The position numbers and the translations under genes were made by a program. A DNA stretch of 64,000 nucleotides from Mannheimia cairinae (GTDB lineage Bacteria > Pseudomonadota > Gammaproteobacteria > Enterobacterales > Pasteurellaceae), in the NCBI RefSeq assembly GCF_028649535.1, contig NZ_JAQSJE010000005.1, forward strand, positions 32,751 to 96,750, given 5' to 3'. Shown here in pieces: positions 36,782 to 46,428 of the stretch. The first letter of the stretch is position 1, and every line of letters begins with the position of its first letter. The notes beneath the pieces were generated by a model. The model was not told the DNA's origin, searched no databases, and saw only the letters and a program-made list of their open reading frames with translations.

Positions 36782-37729
36782 ATGAAAATGACATTTGTTA
36801 AAACATTGCTTGCAAGTTCAGTCTTTATTGCATCAACAGCTTTAGCTGCTTATCCAGAAAAACCTATTACAATTATTGTTCCTTGGGGAGCTGGTGGAAA
36901 TACGGATACTATTGCTCGTCTTGTTGCTAAAGGTTTACAAGAAGAGTTAAAAGTTAATGTAAATGTCGTCAATAGAACAGGTGGAAGTGGCGTTGTTGGG
37001 CATACTGCAATAAAAACAGCTAAACCAGATGGCTATACATTAGGTGTGGCTACTGCTGAAATTGCAATTATGCGTCACCAAAAAATGACAGATTTAAGTT
37101 ATAAAGACTATACCCCGATTGTTCGTCTAGCCGTAGTTCCTGGTGGTGTACAAGTGGGTAAAGATTCACCTTATAAAGATATCAATGAATTATTGGCTGA
37201 TGCTAAAGCAAATCCAGGTAAATTAAAAGCATCTGGTAGTGGCTTAAACTCTATTTGGCATTTAAATTTATTAGGTATGTTAAAAGCTTCAGGCTTATCT
37301 GAAGATACAATTAAATTTGTACCATCACAAGGAGCAAGTGCGGCATTACAAGAGCTTGTTTCTGGCGGAGTAGATTTGGTAACTTCATCACCAGGTGAAG
37401 CTAAAAGTATGACAGATGCTGGGATGGTAAAACATCTTGCAATTACCTCAGAACAGAAAGATTCTTTATATCCAGATATTCCAGTTTATAAAGAGGCAAC
37501 AAAAACAGATTGGGTTGTAGGTGGTTGGAATGTGTTGTCAGCGCCAAAAGATTTACCAAATGATGTAAAAGAGACATTAGAAAAAGCTATGAAGAAAGTT
37601 TATGCTAGTGGTGAATTACAGCAATTCTCTCATAAACAAGGGTTTGACGTTGGCGAGTTATATGGAACTGAGCTAGAACAATTTATGCTAGGTGAAGATC
37701 AAAAATTTGAAAAACTATTAACTAAATAA
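36782..37729 (+). CDS. Tripartite tricarboxylate transporter substrate-binding protein (TctC/Bug family)
   Basis: Periplasmic solute receptor of 315 residues. The start at 36782 has GTGAGGAAC 6-14 bases upstream and gives a signal peptide ending STALAAYPEKP; the open frame extends 43 codons upstream without support. The Bug-fold signature PITIIVPWGAGGNTDTIARLV begins the mature protein, followed by NRTGGSGVVGHTAIKTAKPDGYT. Ligands in this family are carboxylates, dicarboxylates or aromatic acids; this one is unknown. It is followed by a strong hairpin at 37745-37773, then tctB and tctA. Confidence 0.92.
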   Translation: MKMTFVKTLLASSVFIASTALAAYPEKPITIIVPWGAGGNTDTIARLVAKGLQEELKVNVNVVNRTGGSGVVGHTAIKTAKPDGYTLGVATAEIAIMRHQKMTDLSYKDYTPIVRLAVVPGGVQVGKDSPYKDINELLADAKANPGKLKASGSGLNSIWHLNLLGMLKASGLSEDTIKFVPSQGASAALQELVSGGVDLVTSSPGEAKSMTDAGMVKHLAITSEQKDSLYPDIPVYKEATKTDWVVGGWNVLSAPKDLPNDVKETLEKAMKKVYASGELQQFSHKQGFDVGELYGTELEQFMLGEDQKFEKLLTK

Positions 37730-37744
37730 AATAAGTATCGGAGT

Positions 37745-37773
37745 TATAGCCTCTAGGGGAACTAGAGGCTATA
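37745..37773 (+). other. Intercistronic hairpin between the binding-protein gene and tctB
   Basis: TATAGCCTCTAG (37745-37756) pairs perfectly with CTAGAGGCTATA (37762-37773) around GGGAA. No T-run follows, so it is more likely a 3' mRNA stabiliser than a terminator, keeping the binding-protein message in excess over the membrane genes. Confidence 0.7.
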
Positions 37774-37782
37774 AATATTAAT

Positions 37783-38229
37783 ATGATCAGATTTATAACC
37801 CCAGTATTACTTTGTATTTTTGGATCAATAATCGCTATTTATAGCTATACAACTTATGGTGATTTTGATTCATATGGAGCAGCGTTTTTTCCCACAATTA
37901 TTGGTGTATGTGTAGTTGTTTTTTCATTATTAGATTTAATCATCGAAATAAGTATAAGAAATAAATATGTTTTCCAAAATTTTAATATCAAGCAGGATGT
38001 TAAAGTTATTTTAGCTATTTCATTTTCTGTTTTATTTTATATTTTTGCTTCGGACTTTATAGGATTTGTTGCTACAACATCATTAATATTGTTAGGGCTT
38101 ACCCTGCCTTTTGTAAATAAAAATAGGCTAATATTGACTATATTCTTAATTATATTATCTATTTTAATCTATTTACTTTTTGCTAAAGTTTTATTAGTTC
38201 CATTACCAGATGGTACTTTATTTTCATAG
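37783..38229 (+). CDS. Tripartite tricarboxylate transporter small membrane subunit (TctB-like)
   Basis: A 148-residue protein with four hydrophobic segments (about residues 4-23, 34-54, 68-92, 98-143) and the TctB-type opening with GAAFFPTIIGVCVVVFSLL. TctB is the short membrane subunit of TTT permeases and pairs with TctA. Start is ATG after a T/A-rich leader with weak ribosome site; tctA begins 9 bp after its stop. Confidence 0.85.
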   Translation: MIRFITPVLLCIFGSIIAIYSYTTYGDFDSYGAAFFPTIIGVCVVVFSLLDLIIEISIRNKYVFQNFNIKQDVKVILAISFSVLFYIFASDFIGFVATTSLILLGLTLPFVNKNRLILTIFLIILSILIYLLFAKVLLVPLPDGTLFS

Positions 38230-38238
38230 AGGTAATTT

Positions 38239-39744
38239 ATGGATATTTTATTAAAAGCATTCGCTTATATTGATTTAAACGCCATTATTGCCATTCTAGG
38301 TGCTGGATTATTTGGGTTATTTGTTGGTTCTATTCCTGGTTTAACAGCTACAATGGCTGTTGCATTAATGGTTCCATTTACGTTCTTTATGGATCCTATT
38401 CCTGCATTGGCACTAATGATTTCAGTTGGTGCTTCATCAATTTATGCGGGAGATATTCCTGGCGCATTATTAAGAATACCTGGTACACCAGCTTCGGCAG
38501 CTTATGTCGATGATTCCCATTCATTAGTTAAACAAGGGAAAGTAAATCGTGTTTTAGGATTAGGTCTTAGTAGTTCGGTAATTGGTGGCGTAATTGGTAC
38601 TATTATTCTTGCTCTGGCTGCCCCATTATTAGCTCAATTTGCCTTAAAATTTAGTTCTTTTGAATATATGTGGCTGTCTCTTATTGGTCTTAGTTGTGCA
38701 ACTTTGATTTCAGGGAAGTTTATTGCTAAGAGCCTATTAACATTATTATTTGGTATTATTATTTCAACAATAGGATTTGATGAATTTACAGGTCAGCCTC
38801 GTTTTACATTCGGATTTGTTTCACTTTATGAAGGAGTAAGTTTTATTCCTGCAATGATTGGTTTATTCGCTATTTCAGGAGCTATTGATTATTATGTAAA
38901 TCGTAATAAAGCTAATAGCTTAGCTATTGATACTAATGAAATAAAACAACCAAAATCATTAAATGTTTTTAAAGGGTTAGCTAAGCCGTTAAATAGCCGT
39001 AAAGGTAGTATTTTACGTAGTAGCACAATGGGAACCCTAATTGGTGCATTGCCAGGGGCTGGAGCAGATATTGCAGCTTGGATTTCTTATGCTGTATCTA
39101 AGAAGTTCTCTAAGAAACCTGAAGAATACGGTAAAGGTTCTGAAGATGCCATTATTGATGCATCAAGTAGTAATAATGCAAGTTTAGCAGGTAGTTGGAT
39201 TCCTTCTCTGGTTTTTGGAATTCCGGGTGACTCTGCCGCAGCTATTATTATTGGTGTGCTATATATGAAAGATATGCAACCTGGCCCATCACTTTTCTTA
39301 TTCCAACCAGATAAACTATATGCTGTTTTTATTCTATTTTTAATTGCTAACTTAGCTCTTATTCCACTAGCATTAATTGTAGTAAATTTCTTAAAAAGGA
39401 TAGTTTCGATTAATAAAGATATTTTATATCCAATCGTTATTATTTTTAGTTTAGTTGGAGCCTATGCGATCAATAACTCAATGGAAGCCATAGTTGTAAT
39501 GCTAATTATGGGAATCGTTGGGTACTTCTTACAAAAAAATAGCTACCCAATTTCACCTATTATTTTAGGTATGATCTTAGGACCAATGTTAGAGCGTAAT
39601 TTATTGGCATCTTTGACTAAATCTGATGGAGATTTAGTGGCTTTTGTTGAACGACCGGTTTCAGCAGTATTAGCATCTTTCTTCACTGTAATCGTTATTT
39701 TGCAGGTGTGGGGAATTATTAAGAATTTTAAAGAAAAAAATTAA
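38239..39744 (+). CDS. Tripartite tricarboxylate transporter large membrane subunit (TctA-like)
   Basis: A 501-residue polytopic protein with about eleven membrane segments. The TctA signature lies at the N-terminus (VGSIPGLTATMAVALMVPF) and again in the pseudo-symmetric second half (GALPGAGADIAAWISYA, then VFGIPGDSAAAIIIGVL). It couples uptake of a carboxylate delivered by the binding protein to an ion gradient. An AGAGGTAAT ribosome site precedes the ATG. The neighbouring aldolase and kinase genes imply the cargo is broken down inside the cell. Confidence 0.92.
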   Translation: MDILLKAFAYIDLNAIIAILGAGLFGLFVGSIPGLTATMAVALMVPFTFFMDPIPALALMISVGASSIYAGDIPGALLRIPGTPASAAYVDDSHSLVKQGKVNRVLGLGLSSSVIGGVIGTIILALAAPLLAQFALKFSSFEYMWLSLIGLSCATLISGKFIAKSLLTLLFGIIISTIGFDEFTGQPRFTFGFVSLYEGVSFIPAMIGLFAISGAIDYYVNRNKANSLAIDTNEIKQPKSLNVFKGLAKPLNSRKGSILRSSTMGTLIGALPGAGADIAAWISYAVSKKFSKKPEEYGKGSEDAIIDASSSNNASLAGSWIPSLVFGIPGDSAAAIIIGVLYMKDMQPGPSLFLFQPDKLYAVFILFLIANLALIPLALIVVNFLKRIVSINKDILYPIVIIFSLVGAYAINNSMEAIVVMLIMGIVGYFLQKNSYPISPIILGMILGPMLERNLLASLTKSDGDLVAFVERPVSAVLASFFTVIVILQVWGIIKNFKEKN

Positions 39745-39763
39745 TTTTATGGAGAATTTTAAA

Positions 39764-40693
39764 ATGAATATCCAAGGTATTATTCCTGTTATGCTAACCC
39801 CATTTAATGATAACAATGAGGTTGATTATGAAAGTTTACGTAAATTAACTGATTGGTATATTGAAAATGGTGCTGATACGTTATTCGCAGCTTGTCAATC
39901 AAGTGAAATTCAATTCTTAAGTTTAGAAGAGAGAGTTAAAATTACAGAAACAGTAATTGACCAGGCTAATGGTAGAGTGCCTGTTGTGGCTTCAGGGCAT
40001 ATTAGTGATTCTCTCGAAAAACAAATTGAAGAATTAAACGCAATTTATGCAACGGGAGCTGATGCAGTTATTTTAATTACTAATCGTTTGGATATTAATA
40101 ATGAAGGTACCGCAACATTAAAAGCTCATTTCGAAACCTTATTAGATCATTTACCAAAGGATATTACGCTAGGTTTGTATGAATGCCCAGCTCCTTATCG
40201 CCGTTTGCTTACGGATGAAGAAATTAGCTATTTTGCAAGCTTTGATAATATGGTTGTATTAAAAGATGTATCTTGTGATTTAGAAACAGTCAAACGTCGT
40301 GTTCAATTAACAAAAGATAGTAATCTTAAAATTGTTAATGCAAACGCAGCAATTGCATTTGAAGCAATGAAAGCTGGTTCTGAAGGATTCTCTGGTGTAT
40401 TTAATAATATTCATCCTGATCTATATGCCTGGATTTATAAAAATAAAGATTCGAATCATTCGTTGGTACAAGAAGTTGCCCATTTCTTAGCTGTGAGCGG
40501 AGCTGCGGAAAGTTTCGGTTATCCGGCATTTGCTAAGCTAATGCACAAACAGATGGGGATATTTAAAACATATAATTGTCGAGTAATTAAAGATGATATT
40601 CTTGTGAAATATTGGGCAGTAGATGTTTTATTAGATCATATAGTGAAAGGCTCAGATCTTTATCGTGAAAAAATCAGAAATGTAAATTTATAA
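39764..40693 (+). CDS. DapA/NanA-family (DHDPS-like) lyase or aldolase
   Basis: A 309-residue TIM-barrel class I aldolase. Start is placed at 39764 after TATGGAGAATTTT; a start 15 bp upstream is in frame but lies in the ribosome site. The Schiff-base lysine is Lys167 (MVVLKDVSCD) and the catalytic tyrosine Tyr139 (GLYECPAPYRR). The usual GTTGE phosphate or carboxylate loop reads AACQSSE, so it is not lysine-pathway DapA. Family members cleave or form 2-keto acids such as sialic acid, KDG or hydroxyproline-derived keto acids. Placed between a carboxylate transporter and a sugar kinase gene, it probably acts in catabolism of the imported acid; that is inference. Confidence 0.88.
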   Translation: MNIQGIIPVMLTPFNDNNEVDYESLRKLTDWYIENGADTLFAACQSSEIQFLSLEERVKITETVIDQANGRVPVVASGHISDSLEKQIEELNAIYATGADAVILITNRLDINNEGTATLKAHFETLLDHLPKDITLGLYECPAPYRRLLTDEEISYFASFDNMVVLKDVSCDLETVKRRVQLTKDSNLKIVNANAAIAFEAMKAGSEGFSGVFNNIHPDLYAWIYKNKDSNHSLVQEVAHFLAVSGAAESFGYPAFAKLMHKQMGIFKTYNCRVIKDDILVKYWAVDVLLDHIVKGSDLYREKIRNVNL

Positions 40694-40713
40694 AATTAAA
40701 ATAGGGACAAACT

Positions 40714-41634
40714 ATGAAAAACCTTACCGTTCTCGGCAGTATTAACGCAGATCACGTTATTTCAGTTCCCTATTTTGCTAAGCCTGGGGAAACTTTAACA
40801 GGGCATAGCTACCATATTGCCTATGGCGGTAAAGGGGCGAATCAAGCTGTTGCTGCGGCTCGTTTAGGGGCGAAAGTTTCCTTTATTGGTTGTATTGGTA
40901 ATGATGATATTGGGCGAGCAATGAAATCGGCATTTGCCCAAGATGGCATCAACACTCACCCGATTAAAACAATTGAAAATGAAATGACGGGTATTGCGAT
41001 GATTCAGGTTGCAGAATCGGGCGAAAACAGTATTGTGATTTCCGCAGGGGCAAATGGGCATTTAGATGAGGCAGTTGTTGCGGAATATCAAACAGAAATT
41101 GTACAAGCTGATTGCCTGTTAATGCAGTTAGAAACACCTTTACCAGCTATTATTCAAGCTGCCAAAATTGCAAAAGAAAGCGGTACAAAAGTCATATTAA
41201 ATCCTGCACCTGCTCAGGCACTTCCTGATGAGTTATTAAGCTTGCTTGATATGATCACCCCAAATGAAACCGAGGCTGAAATTTTAACAGGGGTGAAAGT
41301 TATTGATGAAAGCTCGGCACAGCAAGCAGCCCAAGTTTTCCACCAAAAAGGTATTGAAACAGTGCTGATTACGCTAGGCTCTAAAGGTGTATTTGTGAGT
41401 GAAAACGAAGTTGGGCAAATTGTAGCGGGTTTTCGTGTAAAAGCTGTTGATACTACGGCAGCCGGCGATACCTTTAATGGGGCTTTAGTTACCGCAATGT
41501 TGGAAGATAAGCCATTAAACGAGGCAATTGTATTTGCTCACGCATCGGCTGCGATTAGTGTTACTCGCAAAGGGGCTCAGCCTTCTATTCCAACTCGACA
41601 AGAAACTTTAGAATTCTTAAAGCAACAGGGCTAA
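40714..41634 (+). CDS. rbsK: Ribokinase (PfkB family)
   Basis: Phosphorylates ribose (or a related sugar) at O-5. The 306-residue protein has the PfkB motifs: substrate site [22 protein letters not shown] (broken here by length limit to [16 protein letters not shown]) near residue 38, and the ATP and catalytic motif [14 protein letters not shown] near residue 248 with catalytic Asp in AAGD. NPAP and TPNETEAE motifs are also normal. The ribose transporter genes rbsDACB that usually precede rbsK in this family are absent; a TTT transporter and an aldolase are in their place. Confidence 0.93.
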   Translation: MKNLTVLGSINADHVISVPYFAKPGETLTGHSYHIAYGGKGANQAVAAARLGAKVSFIGCIGNDDIGRAMKSAFAQDGINTHPIKTIENEMTGIAMIQVAESGENSIVISAGANGHLDEAVVAEYQTEIVQADCLLMQLETPLPAIIQAAKIAKESGTKVILNPAPAQALPDELLSLLDMITPNETEAEILTGVKVIDESSAQQAAQVFHQKGIETVLITLGSKGVFVSENEVGQIVAGFRVKAVDTTAAGDTFNGALVTAMLEDKPLNEAIVFAHASAAISVTRKGAQPSIPTRQETLEFLKQQG

Positions 41635-41665
41635 CAAGCGGTTATTTTTGATAAGGATTTTGCAA

Positions 41666-42676
41666 ATGGCAACAATGAAAGATATTGCCCGTTTAGCTCA
41701 GGTTTCAACCTCTACCGTTTCGCACGTAATCAATAACAGCCGTTTTGTGAGTGAGGAAATTCGGGAAAAAGTACAACGTGTAGTAAAAGAACTCAATTAC
41801 ACCCCCTCAGCGTTGGCTCGTAGCCTGAAGATTAATGAAACTAAAACAATCGGAATGTTAGTAACGGCAACCAGTAACCCATTTTTTGCGGAAGTGATGG
41901 CAGGGGTTGAGCAATATTGTCAGCAACATCAATATAATTTAATCATTGCAACGACCAATGGCGATAGTGAACGTTTGCAGCACCATTTACAAATGCTAAT
42001 TCAACGTAAAGTTGATGGCTTATTATTAATGTGTGGTGATGCAAGGCTGAACTCTGCAGAAAGTTTAAATATTCCGTTGCCTTTGGTGGTTGTAGACTGG
42101 TGGTTTACCGAATTAAATGCCGATAAAATCTTTGAAAATTCCATATCTGGAGGCTATCTTGCCACAAAAACCTTAATTGAGGCAGGGCATTCTAAAATAG
42201 GTATTATTACCGGAAATCTTAAAAAATCGCTCGCTCAAAACCGTTTAAAAGGCTACAAACAAGCTTTAACAGAGGCTAATATCCCTATCAACCTAAATTG
42301 GATTATTGAAAGCCATTTTGATTTTGCCGGCGGAATTTCAGGTATGAATGCCTTACTAGCCCAAAAGGATAAACCTACCGCTGTATTTGCTTGTAGCGAT
42401 ACGATTGCTGTTGGTGCATATCAAGCTGTTTGGCAACACGGGCTTAACATACCAAAGGATATTTCGATTATCGGTTATGATGATATTGAGCTGGCAAAAT
42501 ACCTTTCCCCACCGCTTTCAACCATTAGCCAACCTAAGAGCGAATTAGGGAAACTTGCAGTAGAGACTTTGCTAAAACGCATTCGTTCAGAATCTATAGA
42601 ATTTCAAACCATAATGCTAGAACCTGAATTGGTACTACGCAACTCTATTCGTCACATAAACAAAAATGCTGAATAA
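41666..42676 (+). CDS. rbsR: LacI-family repressor RbsR
   Basis: A 336-residue repressor starting [12 protein letters not shown] (ATG at 41666, with AAGGA upstream; a TTG 18 bp earlier is less likely). The LacI helix-turn-helix [20 protein letters not shown] is in residues 3-22, a hinge helix follows (TPSALARSL), then a ribose-binding-protein-like sensor. The sequence closely matches Haemophilus RbsR as I remember it. Its likely operator is the palindrome at 36717-36732, five kilobases upstream at the head of the operon. A terminator overlaps its stop codon. Confidence 0.92.
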   Translation: MATMKDIARLAQVSTSTVSHVINNSRFVSEEIREKVQRVVKELNYTPSALARSLKINETKTIGMLVTATSNPFFAEVMAGVEQYCQQHQYNLIIATTNGDSERLQHHLQMLIQRKVDGLLLMCGDARLNSAESLNIPLPLVVVDWWFTELNADKIFENSISGGYLATKTLIEAGHSKIGIITGNLKKSLAQNRLKGYKQALTEANIPINLNWIIESHFDFAGGISGMNALLAQKDKPTAVFACSDTIAVGAYQAVWQHGLNIPKDISIIGYDDIELAKYLSPPLSTISQPKSELGKLAVETLLKRIRSESIEFQTIMLEPELVLRNSIRHINKNAE

Positions 42677-42697
42677 CGTTTGATTATTCAGCATTTT
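42663..42697. terminator. Terminator overlapping the rbsR stop codon, shared with narP
   Basis: AAAATGCTGAATAA (42663-42676, including the TAA stop) pairs with TTATTCAGCATTTT (42684-42697). It sits between convergent genes. Confidence 0.85.
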
Positions 42698-42717
42698 AGC
42701 GTTTGATATTTGGGGTA

Positions 42718-43347
42718 TTATCCCTTTTGTTGTTCTAAATAAAGCACAGTTGCTGCAACTCGGGAATGAACGTTGAGTTTACGCAGTAAATTGCGGATAT
42801 GCACTTTAACCGTTTCTTCCGAAATAAAAAGTTGTGCAGCAATTTGCTTATTAGACATACCTGTGGCAATCCATTGTAGAACATCTAATTCACGGTCGGT
42901 TAAACTGCTTAAGGGATCATTTTCGGGTTGGCGGTTAAGTAAATGTTGGCGAACCGTCTCGCTTAACACCATTTCGCCACTTGCCGCACGGCGGATATTA
43001 TCAAGCAGTTCAGGGGTGTCAGTATCTTTTAATAAATAACCATCAACTCCTGCATCCATCAGGGCAAAAATATCGGATTGTTCATCTGAAACGGTTAGCA
43101 CAATAATGCGAGCATCAACCCCTTGTGCCCGTAATGAACGTAGAGTATCTAAGCCTGAAATCCCTTTCATATTTAAGTCTAAAATAATCACATCAGGTTC
43201 AAGCTGTAAGGCAAGCTTAATGCCATCTGTACCATTGCTGGCTTCGCCGACTACGGTAAATGTGTCGTCTAACTCTAATAATTGACGCATCCCTTGACGC
43301 ATAAGTGGGTGGTCATCAATTAATAAAATACTAGTTGGAGCAGTCAT
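42718..43347 (-). CDS. narP: Nitrate/nitrite response regulator NarP
   Basis: A 209-residue NarL/FixJ-type response regulator. The receiver domain carries acidic pocket residues Asp11-Asp12 and phospho-acceptor Asp57 (DVIILDLNMKG), with Thr and Lys in LTVSDE and YLLKDTD; the C-terminal LuxR-type helix-turn-helix is LTDRELDVLQWIATGMSNKQIA then VKVHIRNLLRKLNVHSR. It responds to nitrate or nitrite through NarQ, not encoded nearby, and controls anaerobic respiration genes. It is convergent with rbsR and divergent from rlmKL. Confidence 0.93.
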   Translation of the reverse strand: MTAPTSILLIDDHPLMRQGMRQLLELDDTFTVVGEASNGTDGIKLALQLEPDVIILDLNMKGISGLDTLRSLRAQGVDARIIVLTVSDEQSDIFALMDAGVDGYLLKDTDTPELLDNIRRAASGEMVLSETVRQHLLNRQPENDPLSSLTDRELDVLQWIATGMSNKQIAAQLFISEETVKVHIRNLLRKLNVHSRVAATVLYLEQQKG

Positions 43348-43546
43348 TAATTTCTCCTTTTTATTACTCTTTTTAAGAGATTAATTTTGCTATTATTGAG
43401 TAAAAATAGCAAGTTGGTGCTTTTAATAAATGTGGCTTTTTTGATCTGAGCCAATTTTTAAATTAAAAAAGAAATTGCAAAACTTTGTAAGAAAAAGACC
43501 GCTTGTTCGGCTATAATTAGGCAAATTTTATTTTGAGTAAAAGATA

Positions 43547-45682
43547 ATGACAAATCAAACAACTTATTTCGCAACTGCTGCTCGTGGTTTTGAAGAAATG
43601 TTAAAAACCGAACTAGAGCAAATCTGCGGTGCAACCTGTAAAGTTGCACAAGGTGGCGTGCATTTTACTACAGATCAAAAAGGGGCTTATCAGGCATTAT
43701 TACACAGCCGTTTGGCATCTCGTATTTTATTGCCGTTGATTAGTACCAAAATTTTCAGCGACAGCGATTTATACGCTTCAATTATTGCCTTTAATTGGGC
43801 AGATTTATTTGACCCTCGTGATACTTTCTACATTGATTTTAACGGCACTAACCGTGAAATTCGCAACACTCAGTTTGGGGCGATGCGTGTCAAAGATGGC
43901 ATTGTGGACTATTTTGAGCGTAAAGGTTTTGCCCGCCCAACGGTGGATAAAATCAAGCCAGATGTGCGTATTCACGTCTATTTAGATAGAGATGACGTGG
44001 TTATTTCCCTTGATTTAAGTGGCGACGCTTTGCATATTCGAGGCTACCGTGAAGAAACTGGTAAAGCCCCATTGCGTGAAACTTTAGCTGCAGCCATTAT
44101 TTTACGTTCCGGCTGGAAAAAGGACACACCTTTGGTTGATCCAATGTGTGGTTCGGGCACGCTTTTAATTGAGGCGGCACAAATGCAGGCGAATATTGCC
44201 CCGCAACTTCATCGTAAATATTGGGGTTTTAATGCGTGGAAAGGGCATAATGTGGAACTGTGGAATAATGTGTTAGAAGAAGCTTTCCGTAAAGTTGAAA
44301 CGGATAATGAGCCATTATTCTTCGGCTTCGACTTAGATCATCGAGTGCTTACTAAAGCAAAACAAAATGCGAAAAATGCCGGTGTGGATCACTTAATCCA
44401 ATGGCAACAGAGCGATGTTGCAGCCCTTAAAAACCCAATTCCAGAGCAAATTGGCACAGTGGTGTGTAACCCACCTTATGGTGAGCGTTTAGGCACAACA
44501 CCGGCACTCATTGCTCTTTATTCAGTATTTGGGCAACGCCTAAAACAACAGTTTGCAGGCTGGAATGCCTCGATTTTTAGTGGCGAACCAGAGCTACTAA
44601 ATTGCTTACGTTTGCGTTCAGACCGTCAATTTAAGGCAAAAAATGGTCCGTTAGATTGTGTGCAGAAAAACTATCATATTAGTGAAAATGCCAACAAGCG
44701 GTCGGATTTAGCCGAAAATTTGCAATTTGAACAAAATTCTCAAGTAGCTCCAGATTTTGCCAACCGTTTAGCGAAAAACATCAAAAAAATTGAAAAATGG
44801 GCGAAACAGCAGGGTATAGATGCTTACCGTTTATACGATGCTGACTTGCCGGAATATAATTTAGCGGTGGACAGATATGGCGATCATATCGTGGTGCAAG
44901 AGTACCAAGCTCCGAAAAATATTGATGAACAAAAAGCTCGCCAACGCTTATTAGATGCGGTTTCGGCAACGCTTTATGTAACAGGGGTAGAAACCAATAA
45001 ATTAGTGCTGAAAGTTCGCCAAAAACAAAAAGGCACCAATCAGTATGAAAAATTAGCCAATAAAGGCGATTATTTCTACGTCAATGAATATGGGGCGAAG
45101 TTGTGGGTAAACTTAACCGATTATTTGGATACCGGCTTGTTCTTAGACCACCGCTTAACTCGCAAAATGGTAGGCGAAATGGCGAAGGGCAAAACCTTCC
45201 TTAACTTGTTTGCTTACACGGGCTCAGCCACGATTCACGCTGCACTTAACGGTGCAAAATCGACCACTACGGTGGATATGTCGAACACTTATCTGAACTG
45301 GGCAGAGCAGAATTTAGAGCTGAATAATTTATCACTTCGCCATAATCGCTTATTCCAAGCAGATTGTTTGCAATGGTTGGCTGAATGCCGTGAACGATTT
45401 GAGTTGATTTTTGTGGATCCGCCAACCTTCTCTAATTCAAAACGAATGGAAAATAGCTGGGATGTGCAACGAGATCATATTGAGCTGATGAAACAGCTTA
45501 AACGTATTTTAACCGCAGACGGTACTATAGTGTTCTCCAATAATAAACGTGGTTTTAAAATGGATTTTGAAGGTTTGGCTGAGTTAGGCTTGCAGGCAGA
45601 AAATATTTCTAAAAAAACCTTACCGCTTGATTTTGAACGTAACCCGCATATTCATAATTGTTGGATTGTGAAACATAGTTAA
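43547..45682 (+). CDS. rlmL: Bifunctional 23S rRNA methyltransferase RlmKL
   Basis: Modifies helix 74 of 23S rRNA: the N-terminal half makes m2G2445 and the C-terminal half m7G2069. The 711-residue protein has an N-terminal THUMP domain, a first Rossmann methyltransferase with [13 protein letters not shown] and NPPYGERLG, and a second with [16 protein letters not shown] and [12 protein letters not shown]. The length is normal for the fused enzyme. An uptake word ACAAGCGGTCGG lies inside the coding sequence at about 44695, in the linker between the halves. Confidence 0.97.
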   Translation: MTNQTTYFATAARGFEEMLKTELEQICGATCKVAQGGVHFTTDQKGAYQALLHSRLASRILLPLISTKIFSDSDLYASIIAFNWADLFDPRDTFYIDFNGTNREIRNTQFGAMRVKDGIVDYFERKGFARPTVDKIKPDVRIHVYLDRDDVVISLDLSGDALHIRGYREETGKAPLRETLAAAIILRSGWKKDTPLVDPMCGSGTLLIEAAQMQANIAPQLHRKYWGFNAWKGHNVELWNNVLEEAFRKVETDNEPLFFGFDLDHRVLTKAKQNAKNAGVDHLIQWQQSDVAALKNPIPEQIGTVVCNPPYGERLGTTPALIALYSVFGQRLKQQFAGWNASIFSGEPELLNCLRLRSDRQFKAKNGPLDCVQKNYHISENANKRSDLAENLQFEQNSQVAPDFANRLAKNIKKIEKWAKQQGIDAYRLYDADLPEYNLAVDRYGDHIVVQEYQAPKNIDEQKARQRLLDAVSATLYVTGVETNKLVLKVRQKQKGTNQYEKLANKGDYFYVNEYGAKLWVNLTDYLDTGLFLDHRLTRKMVGEMAKGKTFLNLFAYTGSATIHAALNGAKSTTTVDMSNTYLNWAEQNLELNNLSLRHNRLFQADCLQWLAECRERFELIFVDPPTFSNSKRMENSWDVQRDHIELMKQLKRILTADGTIVFSNNKRGFKMDFEGLAELGLQAENISKKTLPLDFERNPHIHNCWIVKHS

Positions 45683-45778
45683 ATTTTCCCCCTACCCCGC
45701 CTACGGCGATACTTCCCCCAAAGGGGACGAAAAATGTATTACGCTAAAAGCGAGGTAGAGGTATTAGAGAAATAAAAA
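45683..45778. repeat. C-rich intergenic element between rlmL and trmL
   Basis: The gap contains a stretch with CCCCCTACCCC, then CGCCTACGGCG (a short hairpin) and TTCCCCCAAAGGGGA. Related C/T-rich inverted words occur in the gaps near 22597 and 28857. It looks like a dispersed intergenic repeat of this genus. Confidence 0.4.
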
Positions 45779-46258
45779 ATGTTAGATATTGTTTTATACG
45801 AACCAGAAATTCCACAAAACAGCGGTAATATTATCCGCCTTTGTGCGAATTGCGGTTTTCGTTTACATATGATTGAGCCATTTGGCTTTGGTTGGGATGA
45901 TAAAAAACTCCGCCGTTCAGGGTTGGATTATCACGAATTTGTCGATATCCAAAAATACAAAAATTTTGAAGATTTCTTAGAGCGTGCCAAGCCGAAACGT
46001 CTATTTGCTTTAACCACTAGGGGCGAGCAAAATCACAGTGATGTTAAATATGAGTTGGGCGATTTCTTGATGTTTGGCCCAGAAAGCCGAGGTATTCCAA
46101 AGCCATTATTGGCGGAAATGCCGATGTCGCAAAAAATCCGGATTCCGATGTGTAAAGACAGCCGCAGTATGAATTTATCTAACTCGGTAGCGGTTGTGGT
46201 TTATGAAGCGTGGCGGCAATTTGGCTATCAGAATGCGGTGGCAGCCCAGTCTATCTAG
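45779..46258 (+). CDS. trmL: tRNA (cytidine/uridine-34 2'-O)-methyltransferase TrmL
   Basis: SPOUT-class methyltransferase that methylates the wobble ribose of tRNA-Leu. The 159-residue protein matches the family length and motifs: [20 protein letters not shown] at the N-terminus, [13 protein letters not shown] for the knot and SAM site, and [17 protein letters not shown] at the end. It follows rlmL by 96 bp on the same strand, joining two RNA methyltransferases. Confidence 0.96.
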   Translation: MLDIVLYEPEIPQNSGNIIRLCANCGFRLHMIEPFGFGWDDKKLRRSGLDYHEFVDIQKYKNFEDFLERAKPKRLFALTTRGEQNHSDVKYELGDFLMFGPESRGIPKPLLAEMPMSQKIRIPMCKDSRSMNLSNSVAVVVYEAWRQFGYQNAVAAQSI

Positions 46259-46265
46259 TATTATT

Positions 46266-46310
46266 CAAGCGGTTTGATTTTGGTAAAATTTTGCAAAAAT
46301 CAGACCGCTT
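46266..46310. terminator. Inverted uptake-sequence pair after trmL
   Basis: AAGCGGTTTGATTTT and AAAATCAGACCGCTT form a hairpin with one bulge or mismatch just past the trmL stop. It is followed by AAATTTT, so weak termination is possible. Confidence 0.6.
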
Positions 46311-46318
46311 AAATTTTC

Positions 46319-46334
46319 TGTGATCTGGATCACA
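46319..46334 (+). promoter_or_regulatory. Perfect CRP site upstream of nagBA
   Basis: TGTGATCTGGATCACA is a full match to TGTGA-N6-TCACA. It lies 95 bp before the nagB start. A second inverted element, TTCATT...AATGAA (46369-46391), sits between it and the gene and could be a repressor site (SiaR- or NagC-like); that part is speculative. Confidence 0.8.
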
Positions 46335-46428
46335 AAAACAGCATAAATAATAGAAATTGAAGTTATATTTCATTAAAATAAAAAAAATGAAGTGAGATTC
46401 TCAAAAAATTCAAATTTAAGGAGATATT

